A stretch of 64,000 nucleotides of DNA from Psychromonas ingrahamii 37 (GTDB taxonomy: Bacteria > Pseudomonadota > Gammaproteobacteria > Enterobacterales > Psychromonadaceae), in assembly GCF_000015285.1 (NCBI RefSeq), contig NC_008709.1:2976001-3040000 (forward strand). Direction: 5' to 3'. The position numbers and the translations under genes are program-made. The notes beneath the pieces are model-generated. The model was not told the DNA's origin. It was given only the letters and a program-made list of their open reading frames with translations, and ran no database searches. Positions 37,105 to 45,958 of this stretch are shown piece by piece. Within the stretch, counting starts at the first letter, position 1, and each line of letters starts with the position of its first letter.

Positions 37105-37635
37105 ATGAAAAGATGTATTCCGTTTATAATATTCAGCCCTTTATTACTTTCTCTTATGGCATGTAATGATCAAACCGCATCCTATTCAATGAACCAGGAA
37201 AATGCACAAAACCAACAGACAGTAACAGAGATAGCTGCCACCGATGAGCAACAAACAGACACTCATAGTGTCCCAAAATCAGCTAAACAACTGTGGCAGG
37301 AAAGCCAACAATTAAGTAAAGACATTTGGGAAAAAAGTAAACAGTCGGGTGAGCAACTATTGGATAAAGGCAAAAAATCAGGCAATGAAGCTTTACAAAA
37401 GAGTAAAAAAACAACCGATGAGTTATGGCAATCGACCAAAGAAAATTCCCATGAGATTTGGATTGATACGCAAGAAAGCAGTGCCGGCGTGTGGGATGAT
37501 GTCAAAGATAAAGGTAAACAGGTTTGGTTAGACGGTAATAAAGCATTAGAAACACTAATCAAAACCAAAGAACAAACAACCGAGTCTGAAAAAGAGACAG
37601 AGCAAAAAACACAATTACTCGATGATGAAAACTAG
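37105..37635 (+). CDS. Predicted lipoprotein with repetitive coiled-coil
   Basis: A 176-residue protein with a lipoprotein signal (MKRCIPFIIFSPLLLSLMACND; lipobox LMAC, Cys20). The mature part contains degenerate ~11-residue repeats built on LW-E/D-x-(S/T)-K-x (LWQESQQLSKD, IWEKSKQSGEQ, LWQSTKENSHE, VWDDVKDKGKQ, VWLDGNKALET), predicting an amphipathic helix. I know no function for this pattern. It is alone, just upstream of the tRNA and genomic island. Confidence 0.75.
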   Translation: MKRCIPFIIFSPLLLSLMACNDQTASYSMNQENAQNQQTVTEIAATDEQQTDTHSVPKSAKQLWQESQQLSKDIWEKSKQSGEQLLDKGKKSGNEALQKSKKTTDELWQSTKENSHEIWIDTQESSAGVWDDVKDKGKQVWLDGNKALETLIKTKEQTTESEKETEQKTQLLDDEN

Positions 37636-37780
37636 ATATTCGCTTATTTTTGTTACAGTTAAGTGTTTTTGTTTAAATATGAACAAAAAAACATCAAACA
37701 GACTGGAATATAAAAAGAATTATTGACACTTTGGCTGCCATAAAGCAAAATCACTTCGCTTCCATAGCAACCAACTAAAC

Positions 37781-37856
37781 GCTCGCTTAGCTCAGTTGGT
37801 AGAGTACCGCCATGACATGGCGTGGGTCACTGGTTCGAGTCCAGTAGCGAGCACCA
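37781..37856 (+). tRNA. tRNA-Val (anticodon GAC)
   Basis: A 76-nt cloverleaf read by eye: acceptor GCTCGCT/AGCGAGC, D-arm GCTCAGTTGGTAGAGT, anticodon loop ATGACAT (GAC at the centre, T33 preceding), T-arm ACTGGTTCGAGTCCAGT and an encoded CCA. The first base pair of the anticodon stem is a mismatch. The 3' end is the probable attachment site of the integrase gene that begins 172 bp downstream. Confidence 0.93.
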
Positions 37857-38028
37857 AAATCTTGTTTTATACCATCCCATAACGTCCAAAATAAAAAATA
37901 AACCCCATTAATTTCAAACACTTCACTATTTAGCAGTCCAATAGCGTCTATTAACGTCTTGCAAAATCCACGTTCTGAGGTAAGCTTTAAGGTAATCAAT
38001 TCAGAACAGACTTTTAAGTGATTACCTC

Positions 38029-39273
38029 ATGGCAATAAAAGTTAAGCCTTTAACGGCTACACAAGTCCTTCAAGCTAAACCAAAAGACAAAGTTTATAAC
38101 CTGGGAGATGGTGATGGCTTATCTTTAAAGATTTTGCCGTTAGGCTCAAAGTTGTGGCGCTTTTCTTATTATCGGCCAGTCAGTAGGAAAAGAGCGCATT
38201 TAGCTTTAGGTATATATCCTTCGGTATCTTTAGCCAAAGCTAGAACCAAAGCGATTGAAGCCAGAAAACTGCTTGCTGATGGCATTGATCCTAAAGAACA
38301 AAGAGACACCACACTTAAAGCCCAACAAATTGAGCTTTCAAATACACTCCAAGCTGTATTTGAAGATTGGTTTGCCGTTAAAAAAACCAGCATTAAAGAA
38401 TTAACAGCAAAAAAGTTAAAACAACGCTTAGATAAATACCTGTTAACTTATCTTGGCAAATTCCCTATTGCTGAAATCACCGCCCCACAAGCGATCAAAA
38501 TCCTGCAGCCAGTTGCTAACCAAGGCAAACTTGAAACTGTTGGCAGGCTTTGCCGTAATCTTAATGAAATAATGACATTTGCAGTTAACACCGGAATTAT
38601 AGAGCACAACAAGCTTGCCGGTATTGGCAAAGCGTTTGCAACCGCTCAAGTCACTAACCAAGCTTCGCTGAAGCCAGAAGAGCTACCAGAGCTACTCATA
38701 GCCCTTAACTACGCCAATATAAAACTTATCACTCGCTGTTTGATTGAATGGCAACTGCATACTATGACCCGCCCTGCTGAAACAGCTGGTGCTCGCTGGG
38801 GTGAAATTGATAAAGAAAATAAACTTTGGCACATCCCACCCGAACGCATGAAAAAAGGCAGGCCGCATACAGTCCCCCTAACAACACAAACACTCGCGCT
38901 GTTAGAGACAATTGATTCAATTACGGGTGACAGTGAATATATCTTCCCGGCAGATAAAACTAATAAAAAACATATTTGCAAGGAGACAGCGAACAAAGCA
39001 CTCGCAAGAATGGGCTTTAAAGGTCGCCAGACGTCACACGGATTACGTGCCCTGGCAAGTACCACCCTGAATGAGCAAAACGTCTTCGATGCAGACGTGA
39101 TTGAGGCCGCCCTTTCACACGTTGATAAAGATAAAGTGAGAAGTGCTTACAACCGCACTGACTACCTTGAGCGCCGCCGCGTACTAATGGGCTGCTGGAG
39201 TGATCATATTGAAGAGGCATCGAAAGGATCTAACTCAATCACCGGATTAAAAGCGCTAAAGATTGTTAATTAA
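38029..39273 (+). CDS. int: P4-type tyrosine integrase
   Basis: A 414-residue site-specific recombinase. N-terminal arm-binding domain (DUF4102; VYNLGDGDGLSLKILPLGS, ALGIYPSVSLAKAR), SAM-like core-binding domain (~95-200) and catalytic domain with Arg in TMTRPAETAGARW, His-x-x-Arg in SHGLRALAST, the second His in LSHVDKDKVR and the tyrosine in SAYNRTDYLERR. It starts 172 bp after tRNA-Val and points away from it, the usual layout of an integrated island. Full length and apparently active. Confidence 0.93.
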   Translation: MAIKVKPLTATQVLQAKPKDKVYNLGDGDGLSLKILPLGSKLWRFSYYRPVSRKRAHLALGIYPSVSLAKARTKAIEARKLLADGIDPKEQRDTTLKAQQIELSNTLQAVFEDWFAVKKTSIKELTAKKLKQRLDKYLLTYLGKFPIAEITAPQAIKILQPVANQGKLETVGRLCRNLNEIMTFAVNTGIIEHNKLAGIGKAFATAQVTNQASLKPEELPELLIALNYANIKLITRCLIEWQLHTMTRPAETAGARWGEIDKENKLWHIPPERMKKGRPHTVPLTTQTLALLETIDSITGDSEYIFPADKTNKKHICKETANKALARMGFKGRQTSHGLRALASTTLNEQNVFDADVIEAALSHVDKDKVRSAYNRTDYLERRRVLMGCWSDHIEEASKGSNSITGLKALKIVN

Positions 39274-39301
39274 CCAATACAAAAAATAATGGTAAGTCTT
39301 A

Positions 39302-39919
39302 TTAAATGTCGCTAATAGCAACATTAAGTTTATTGAGTGGGTTATGATCTATTAACCCACTTGATTTTGCATAATCCATTATTTGATAAAAATAGAGATG
39401 GTTTTGCATCAACACTTGTATATCACCATTTTTCTTGATCGGTTGTAACACTTCCATTACCAACTTAGCGTTAATGTCTTTAACTGAACAATTTGCCACA
39501 AACGGTAAAATAAAATTATCTAATGAATTAGTTATTCTTTTTAAGCCAAGCGGTTTAAGTTCAGAAGCTTTAACTTTAAGCCAGTCATTAACTACATTAT
39601 CAAAAAGGTACTGATTAACTTCAGTTTCTTCTTTTATCTTCGCATCTCGATGTTTTTTAGGATCAATATTATTCGCTAACAAAGAGTTAAATTCATCCCT
39701 CACCATTCTAGCTTGCTCAAGAGTAACATTTGGATAAACGCCTAATCCAAGATTTGCTCTTTTTTTAGTATATGGATGGGTGTAATTATATTTCCAAGAT
39801 TTTGTTCCTTTGGGTCGAACGTACAAATAAAGCCCATTACCATCACCAAGGTTATATTCTTTTTCTTTTGGTGTTGCCCCTTCAATCTCTTGTTCAGTTA
39901 GCGGAGCTGTTTTTTTCAT
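39302..39919 (-). pseudogene. Truncated second P4-type integrase
   Basis: A 205-residue frame holding only the arm-binding domain (EYNLGDGNGLYLYVRPKGT, NLGLGVYPNVTLEQAR) and part of the core-binding domain, ending at LNKLNVAISDI. The whole catalytic domain with its Arg/His/Tyr residues is missing, about half the expected 400 residues. It points toward the intact integrase. Start chosen at ATG 39,919 (AAAGGCG upstream); the frame stays open to 39,952. A leftover from an earlier or tandem integration is likely. Confidence 0.85.
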
Positions 39920-40274
39920 TTTTTCGCCTTTAATTAATCTTATTTTGTACATATTTCAGATCAAGAACTAAATAAATAATATCATTAATTATTCGATAAT
40001 AAGCCCTCTTTATAAATTCAATAAATAAGCAAATAGAATTATTTCTAGTGCCGGGAACTCAACTTCCCAATATGTGCATATCTGAAGCTGTATAAGTAGT
40101 TAATAATCTTTTTCATTGTAAATTAATACAAAAATATGCTTCTAATAGTAAACAACCCGGCATAGATAACTAAATCGCTTTCGCCCCCATAGCGCCTTAG
40201 AATAGAAACTAATTATTAAAAAACTGCAAAATGAAAGACTTGATCCCTCAGCCCTCAAATATTATACATCACCT
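39920..40274. other. Gene-free stretch next to truncated integrase
   Basis: About 350 bp of AT-rich DNA with no supported gene. It borders the IS6 remnant and may be debris of that insertion. Confidence 0.4.
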
Positions 40275-40537
40275 AGCTGCCCACGATTCTTTTTATCTGT
40301 TTACAATCGTTTAGCCCATACTTTTTGCACCATTGACGAATTGTTTCGTAGCTTACAACGACGCTTCGCGCTACGAGCCATTCTTTAATATTTCGAAAGT
40401 TAAGAGTTAAACGATGATAAAGCTAAACTGCATGGCTAATGATTTGTGCGGGATAATAATAGGTAGCGCAAATATTGAAATTATTTATTAGCAGATTATC
40501 GGATAATTGATAGAGCAGTTGTTAAGTTGACAGTACG
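40275..40537 (-). pseudogene. IS6-family transposase N-terminal remnant, second copy
   Basis: The minus strand reads YPAQIISHAV, an amber stop where Trp is expected, then LYHRLTLNFRNIKEWLVARSV and VVSYETIRQWCKKYGLN, followed by a stop. This is the IS6-type transposase N-terminus, cut before the catalytic DDE domain. Its upstream end (reverse complement of 40,470-40,537, ending GTACTGTCAACTTAACAAC) resembles the remnant at 6,620-6,849. One IS type has therefore visited both the core genome and the island. Confidence 0.8.
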
Positions 40538-40666
40538 TTATAACTGATTAAATTAAATCGGTACTGAACTTTTGGTGTTAAGCTACCCTTTCTTTTTATT
40601 AAATTTTACTGATTTCATCTCGTCTTATGGCAACATATAGTTGTGAAACACTTTAAGGGAAATAAA

Positions 40667-41563
40667 ATGGTAGCAGCTAATAATCAACGCATTGATGGTT
40701 TAAGCCAATTAACGCTACAGCGTTATCAATTAATCGAAATTATTGCCTATTGGGAAGGTCGTCTTACCACAAATCACTTGTGTAAAGGCTTTGATATTGG
40801 TCGCCAACAAGCATCTCGCTTTATCAACGCTTACTTAAGTGAAATTGCACCTGATAACTTAATCTATGATACACAGTTACGGGGTTATAAACCTGCTGAT
40901 GACTTTAGGCCCCGTGTAACCAACGGACATATTGAAGAGTACTTAAATTTATTACGCTTTAATCATAACCTAGTGTCTAAAAATAACCATGTAACGCTTG
41001 GCCTGCGTGACATTTGTTCAGTGACCCCTCCGCCACGCTATATTGAACCCGTTGTGATCAGGGGAATTGTCAGGGCGATAACAGAAAAGCGCCGCGTTGA
41101 AATAGAATACCTTTCATTCGAAAATCCTGAGCCTGAAATCAGAGTCATCGCGCCACATTCGTTGGTTGAATCGCCATTAAGATGGCATGTTCGTGCGTAT
41201 TGTGAAAAAAACAAAGACTATCGCGATTTTGTATTAAGTCGCTTTATTAATAAACCAGATTTAATAGATTCAACAATAAACACCTTAGAATATGATAATA
41301 ATTGGTGTACACCGATGAACATTATACTACAGCCGGATCCCCGTCTTAAAACGCATCAGAAAGCGTTAGTTGAACGTGATTATGATATGAGCAAGGGTCA
41401 GCTTGTTATTCCAACACGTCTGGCATTGGTCAATTATATGCTCTCCTCCTTAGGTTTAGATTTATTTAGTGTTAAGTCTCAGCCAAATTTTCAACAAGTA
41501 TCGATTAAAAACCTGACTGAAATTCAAGGTGTTTTAAGTCAAAGAGGGTTATTAAGAATTTGA
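40667..41563 (+). CDS. WYL-domain transcriptional regulator (BrxR/CapW-like), first copy
   Basis: A 298-residue protein. The N-terminal winged helix contains TTNHLCKGFDIGRQQASRFINAY (recognition helix, residues ~30-52). The WYL domain follows: VEIEYLSFENPE, VIAPHSLVESPLRWHVRAYCEK and YRDFVLSRF. ATG 40,667 with AAGGGA is better than the GTG at 40,643. This architecture is that of BrxR/CapW repressors, which control anti-phage systems and may sense nucleotides or DNA damage. A paralogue is at 53,483. It is divergent from the SGNH/paralogue module only by intervening debris. Confidence 0.85.
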   Translation: MVAANNQRIDGLSQLTLQRYQLIEIIAYWEGRLTTNHLCKGFDIGRQQASRFINAYLSEIAPDNLIYDTQLRGYKPADDFRPRVTNGHIEEYLNLLRFNHNLVSKNNHVTLGLRDICSVTPPPRYIEPVVIRGIVRAITEKRRVEIEYLSFENPEPEIRVIAPHSLVESPLRWHVRAYCEKNKDYRDFVLSRFINKPDLIDSTINTLEYDNNWCTPMNIILQPDPRLKTHQKALVERDYDMSKGQLVIPTRLALVNYMLSSLGLDLFSVKSQPNFQQVSIKNLTEIQGVLSQRGLLRI

Positions 41564-41671
41564 TATTGTGACTATCGCATTTTGTTACCCATCCCCAAAT
41601 GGAACACTTATGCCATCTTTCTTGTTTGAGTAAACTAACGGATTTTAATTACGAGTAACAGGGAAATAACA

Positions 41672-41767
41672 ATGCAACAGTCATTAATCAAAGAGTCTAA
41701 AAGTATTTACATTGCAACATCAGCAGCACTTTGGGAAAGATTCAAAGGTACCTTTATTCGCTGTTGA
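41672..41767 (+). pseudogene. Stub of a lost gene downstream of the WYL regulator
   Basis: A GGGAAATAACA leader introduces a frame of 31 residues (MQQSLIKESKSIYIATSA..., ending FIRC). A one-base shift extends it with KVPLFAVDGDAGDGDIAILL to a stop near 41,857. This looks like the 5' end of a gene that has been deleted and frameshifted, possibly the original partner of the WYL regulator. I do not recognise its family. Confidence 0.4.
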
Positions 41768-41844
41768 TGGCGATGCTGGGGATGGTGATATTGCGATTTT
41801 ACTAAAATTCATTCTGCGTCTTAAAATAATGTTACCGGCTGGAT

Positions 41845-42372
41845 TTATGCGGCATTGAGCTTTTTACATACAGAAAACACTAGTGTGGATAATTCATTAA
41901 CAGTATTACAATCATAATAACTGCCAAACTCGTCGTCCTCAGCTTCAAATGTAGCATTTTGTCGGTCATCAATGACTTTTATTCCAATTAGATCAGGGAA
42001 ATCGGTCATGTACATGGTTGCGATCATTATTCCACGGTCTTCTATACCCCCAGTGAGATTTCCTTCGTTATCATTGCCACAAAATATTCGGCCATAGGTG
42101 ACATCTTCAAAAGTTACGCCTAGATCTCTTGCCCAGACATACCTTTCAATATCATTAACAATGTCACTTTGTTCATTGATAAGCTCAGTAGGAAGCTGAA
42201 AGTAATAGGCAAATAAGTCAATCAAATGTTGAGTCACTTGTTCTTTACTACTCACTTGTGTGAGGTCTATGGTTGGGCATTGGGCTAGCAACTCTGCTTC
42301 TTGTTGAGTGTTAAGGTCATCTTCAAAAGTTAATGGAAGAACAGTGTTAGAAGGACTAAGTTTTATAAACAT
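41845..42372 (-). CDS. Hypothetical protein, last gene of SGNH module
   Basis: A 175-residue acidic, soluble protein (LTFEDDLNTQQEAELLAQC; NDNEGNLTGGIEDRG; RQNATFEAEDDEFGS). No signal peptide or membrane segment. No family recognised. It lies 54 bp after the large interrupted gene on the same strand and ends about 280 bp from the WYL gene. It may belong to that operon; regulation by the WYL protein is inferred only from position. Confidence 0.6.
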   Translation of the reverse strand: MFIKLSPSNTVLPLTFEDDLNTQQEAELLAQCPTIDLTQVSSKEQVTQHLIDLFAYYFQLPTELINEQSDIVNDIERYVWARDLGVTFEDVTYGRIFCGNDNEGNLTGGIEDRGIMIATMYMTDFPDLIGIKVIDDRQNATFEAEDDEFGSYYDCNTVNELSTLVFSVCKKLNAA

Positions 42373-42817
42373 GTTTTTATTCCGCTATGCAAATTTTTCG
42401 TGAAAATGTAAAAGACATTCTATAAGTTAGATCCGCGTACTCATAGCCACTTGAATTTCCTCTTTTAACTCTTTTATTTTATTTGTCTTAATTGACAGAT
42501 TATTGAAACGCTCGTCTAGTTTCTTAGCTTGGTCTTCACCTAACTGGGGTAATTCCAAAAGGTTAACCTGCCTCGGCGTTAGTCTTAGTAAAGCCATCAA
42601 ATTAACTGAGAAGTCTCTGAATGTGTATTCAAGAAGTTGTTTGCCCGCTTGAGTTTTCAAAAACAAAAACAAAAACAAGCGCTTTCCATCCCAGTTGCTG
42701 CCACAGCTATTGGCGCGTAAGAGACAAAATGCCGATGAAGTGTAATAGCATTGAGTATTGTTACTTGAATAATAGGCTGCGTAGATATGTTTTCGGTCAC
42801 TGACTTTGTATAACAAT

Positions 42818-43856
42818 GGCTCTGTTCCATCAAATTGTTGGCTATACTTAAAAATGAGTTTAACTTATTGAAGGTAAAGGCAATGAAAACAGAATTATTT
42901 CGATGTCAGCTCAATCACATTACAAAAACACTTTTAGCCATGACACCCGCTCAAAGATTAACGGTTCAGCACGTTATTCAAGTATCTCAACCAGAAATTA
43001 CGATTAATGAGCTGATCCAACCTATTTTCAATTCATCACCTCAATGCCCACATTGCCATTGTGCACATTTTACTAAGTGGGGAAAAGCGGGATCGGTACA
43101 ACGCTATAAATGCTTTTCTTGTCATAAGACATTCAATAATAAAACAAAAACACCTTTAGCTAAGTTACATAGATGTGAGCTTTGGGATAAATACGCTGAG
43201 TGTATGTCGTTGAAACTCACATTACGTGAAGCAGCTGCTGTTTGTAACATTAATCTGAAAACCTCATTTCTTTGGCGTCACCGTTTTTTGATGGCGCAAT
43301 CTGAGCACAATCATGAAAAATTATCGGGAATAATTGAAGCTGATGAGTTTTTTATGGCGTATTCGGAAAAAGGAAGTAAGCAGCTAAAAAACAATAGAAA
43401 AGCCAATAAGCGTGGTGGTCAAATGAGTAAAAAACATAACGAGAGTAAAGTAACCATTCTACTCTCAATAGATCGCAGCGAACATATGGTGAGTCACGTT
43501 TTAGCAGCAAATACTAAAGCGGAAATTAAATCATATTTACAGCCATATATAACCACAGAGTCAGTTTTATGTACTGATGGTGCTCATGCTTATGAGGAAA
43601 TAGCTAACGTCACCCAATGCGAGCATAAACGGCTTATTAGTACGAAAAACAGAGTCATTGATAAGGTTTATCATATTCAGACTGTTAATGGTGCCATAGC
43701 CCATTTTAAAGGTTGGATTGATGTAAAAATGCGAGGAGTTGCGACTAAGTATTTATCACATTATCTTGCTTGGTTTAAAGAAACGAGGACTAAGTTAGAT
43801 AAACAGCAGATATTGGCTGCTGCTTATCAATACCAACATTAATATGGAACAGAGCC
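42818..43856 (+). mobile_element. IS1595-family insertion sequence, intact
   Basis: Terminal inverted repeats GGCTCTGTTCCAT (42,818-42,830) and ATGGAACAGAGCC (43,844-43,856), length 1,039 bp. An 8-bp target duplication ATAACAAT lies at 42,810-42,817 and 43,857-43,864. One full transposase gene is inside. The perfect ends and duplication indicate a recent insertion. Confidence 0.95.
42883..43842 (+). CDS. IS1595-family transposase
   Basis: A 319-residue DDE transposase. An N-terminal zinc ribbon (CPHCHCAHFTKWG ... YKCFSCHKTF) is followed by the catalytic domain: EADEFFMAYSEKG (first Asp/Glu), VLCTDGAHAYEE (second Asp) and VNGAIAHFKGWID with the family's NxxH-type end. AAGG upstream supports ATG 42,883 over the upstream frame start. 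No stop or frameshift is present, so the element may be active. Confidence 0.93.
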   Translation: MKTELFRCQLNHITKTLLAMTPAQRLTVQHVIQVSQPEITINELIQPIFNSSPQCPHCHCAHFTKWGKAGSVQRYKCFSCHKTFNNKTKTPLAKLHRCELWDKYAECMSLKLTLREAAAVCNINLKTSFLWRHRFLMAQSEHNHEKLSGIIEADEFFMAYSEKGSKQLKNNRKANKRGGQMSKKHNESKVTILLSIDRSEHMVSHVLAANTKAEIKSYLQPYITTESVLCTDGAHAYEEIANVTQCEHKRLISTKNRVIDKVYHIQTVNGAIAHFKGWIDVKMRGVATKYLSHYLAWFKETRTKLDKQQILAAAYQYQH

Positions 43857-44796
43857 ATAACAATACATCACCTGGTTGAAGTTGAGGACTCTCTCTAAGA
43901 GATCTTAGCCTCCGTGTTGTATTTTCAATTAGACTAGGCTGTATAAATCCAAATTCATCGATACTTTTATGTGTTACTACCTCGACACTTTTTTCTTCTT
44001 GCTCCGTTTCAGGTAACGAGATTCCATCATTATTTCCTCGCACTGGACGTACCTTGGAGAAATATTGGGTAAGGGGAAACCACTCCGGTTCAGAAGTGGA
44101 GTATGACTGCTCTATTTCTTTTTTCAGTTGAAGCAGATTATGTTCAAATCCAATTTGATGCATTTTGCTACGAAAATAGCGTTGAACTAACTTGTGCCAA
44201 GAAGCGCAGAGCGTTTCAATCGTGTCTGCGTCAGTGGCAATTTCAAGATTTGTGGGAGATTTTTTGTTATTTTCAATGAGAAGCCCGCACTCACAAAAGT
44301 TTTGCCATACTGTCTGAAGGTGGCTGCTATTATCACTATCTGGAAAACAAGACATTTCATCATGAACGTCATCTATTCTAAATTTCAGACGATGCTGAAA
44401 AAGATCACCATTAATCAAAAAATTTACATTCTTTTGATTTTTAACAGATAGTTGTCCTGTTAAACTAATTTCGGGATCTACAATATCGAGCTCCAATACA
44501 AAGTTATCCCAGTTTTGCAGCGCTTTCTTAAGTGTCTCTAGCTTTGTTTTGCTAATGAATATTTGTTGATAACTTTCAACAAAAAATAGCCCACCTAATA
44601 GTGTTAATTGGGTAAGATTGGTCGTCGCCGTGTTCAATTCGCGGCTAGTTAAGATCCCTATGTCAAATAAATAAGAGGTCTCCACACCAAGCTCTTGAGC
44701 TGCGACTTGGTGAGTCAAATTTCCTTGCTTGTTTTGTTCTTCGATGAATTGATCTCGACCATCAAAATATTCTTTTGTTAAACACATAATAATCCT

Positions 44797-45468
44797 TTAA
44801 ATGTTATTTTCCGCTGAATAAGTCATACACTGTTGATAAATAGCAGAGGCAATTTTAGCTGCGCCTTGTTTTGATGGCTCAATAGGGGATACTGGTGAAA
44901 AATCTTCAACCTGATCACAGAGTGTGCGTAAATCAAGTACGTTCAGCTCTCTTACTTTTGCTTCACGTAAAATAACTTCGTTAAAGATACCTACAGCCAC
45001 TTGCTCTGCATTACTAAGATTGGGAATTTTGTCATAAATAGTGCATACGGTTAGTATTGAACATTTTGCTAAAACAGAATCCAACATTTCCTGATAATTT
45101 TGACGAAAATTCTCCCGCACTTGGTATATAGAGTTTAAAGCATCACCAATACTGTTTGCCATGACTGCTAGTAGCCCCGCGCCGCTATAACCCAGTAGGT
45201 CATTGCCTCCGCATGTTAGAAATACATGATCTAGTGGGTATATGGATTCGGCCTTAGTCAACTGGTCTGAAATGTCGGCCATCACATGGCCATCCACTGC
45301 GAGAAGATGTACTTTGGCGGAATTTTGAAATAAGGCTTGAAGTTGATCTGAAACAGACTCGCCTTCCTCAACATAGGGAGCGTTGTCGAATATGGAATCA
45401 CCTAACAAGGTGACTTGTTTTAGTATTGTATAAGTTCCTACAGGTTCGCATTCATTACGGTAGTCCAT
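44797..45468 (-). CDS. SGNH/GDSL-family hydrolase
   Basis: A 223-residue protein with an SGNH fold. Block I is VTLLGDSIFDN (nucleophile Ser), block III is VFLTCGGNDLLG (Gly-x-Asn-Asp) and block V is IEPSKQGAAKIAS, in which the usual D-x-x-H is replaced by E-P-S. The catalytic His is therefore not evident, as in some bacterial subgroups. No signal peptide, so a cytoplasmic substrate is expected. It starts with AAGGA and ends nine bases before the interrupted gene, so the two are cotranscribed. Substrate unknown. Confidence 0.82.
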   Translation of the reverse strand: MDYRNECEPVGTYTILKQVTLLGDSIFDNAPYVEEGESVSDQLQALFQNSAKVHLLAVDGHVMADISDQLTKAESIYPLDHVFLTCGGNDLLGYSGAGLLAVMANSIGDALNSIYQVRENFRQNYQEMLDSVLAKCSILTVCTIYDKIPNLSNAEQVAVGIFNEVILREAKVRELNVLDLRTLCDQVEDFSPVSPIEPSKQGAAKIASAIYQQCMTYSAENNI

Positions 45469-45621
45469 GTATTTTCCTTGTTAAGATTTGCAATGTAGGA
45501 TCTACTGTAAAGAAAAACTTTTAACTTGTTAAGTGTCACATATAGTCGCATGTCACTATATGCGACACTCACCGATGCGCCTAAACAGTAGAGGTAACAG
45601 AACTTGTAAGCGAGTGTAAAC

Positions 45622-45897
45622 TTGGAAAGGCAAGATGCGACCCGAATGGCACTGTGTCGCATTACCGCTTATTTTTACGATAATATAAGTTATCACTATT
45701 ATTCAGGAATAGTTAAAAAATGGGTAAGAAAAATTGGGTTAGATTTAACCCAATACAACTCTCATTCGCTTAGAATAATGGAAGCATCATTAATTTATGC
45801 GAAGGCGAAAAACCTTCAAGCAATACAATTATTACAGGGGTATTGTCAATTTATCGAACTGAGCCGATTAAATACTGTAAAACACACCTTAGCCTAA
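45622..45897 (+). pseudogene. Tyrosine integrase C-terminal fragment
   Basis: The frame contains KWVRKIGLDLTQYNSHSLR, then MEASLIYAKAKNLQAIQLLQGY and LSRLNTVKHTLA. Intact relatives read ...IGLDPxxYGTHSLRRTKASLIYxRTKNLRAVQLLLGHTKLESTVRYLG. The HxLRR box has lost its second Arg, and the catalytic His and Tyr region is scrambled. It is a decayed integrase tail lying between the two genes of the SGNH module on the opposite strand. Confidence 0.7.
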
Positions 45898-45958
45898 ATT
45901 TTGGATGCAATTAACCCTGTCCCATTCTGCAAAGGAACGATAGCGGAAAACTCGATAA

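Larger units (their letters stand above)
42427..44787 (-). pseudogene. Large gene of unknown function split by IS1595-family insertion
   Basis: The 5' part (44,787-43,857) and 3' part (42,809-42,427) are one frame. Removing the IS (42,818-43,856) and one 8-bp duplication rejoins them exactly in frame, giving 437 residues with the seam QPGDVLL-YKVSDRK. The N-terminus (LTKEYFDGRDQFIEEQN) resembles the gene at 45,959-46,786. The C-terminal ~125 residues (GDVLLYKVSDRKHIYAAYYSS..., TPRQVNLLELPQLGEDQAKKLDERF) resemble the target-recognition half of type I restriction S subunits, as inferred from pattern. AAAGGA precedes the ATG. As it stands it is inactivated. Confidence 0.75.

Noticed and set aside
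37787..37999. 70-residue minus-strand open frame ending GARYWTRTSDPR
   Set aside because: It is the antisense translation of the tRNA-Val gene and flank, a familiar false gene.
45438..45662. 74-residue minus-strand frame over the SGNH gene start
   Set aside because: Overlaps the well-supported SGNH start and the integrase remnant in antisense; no support.
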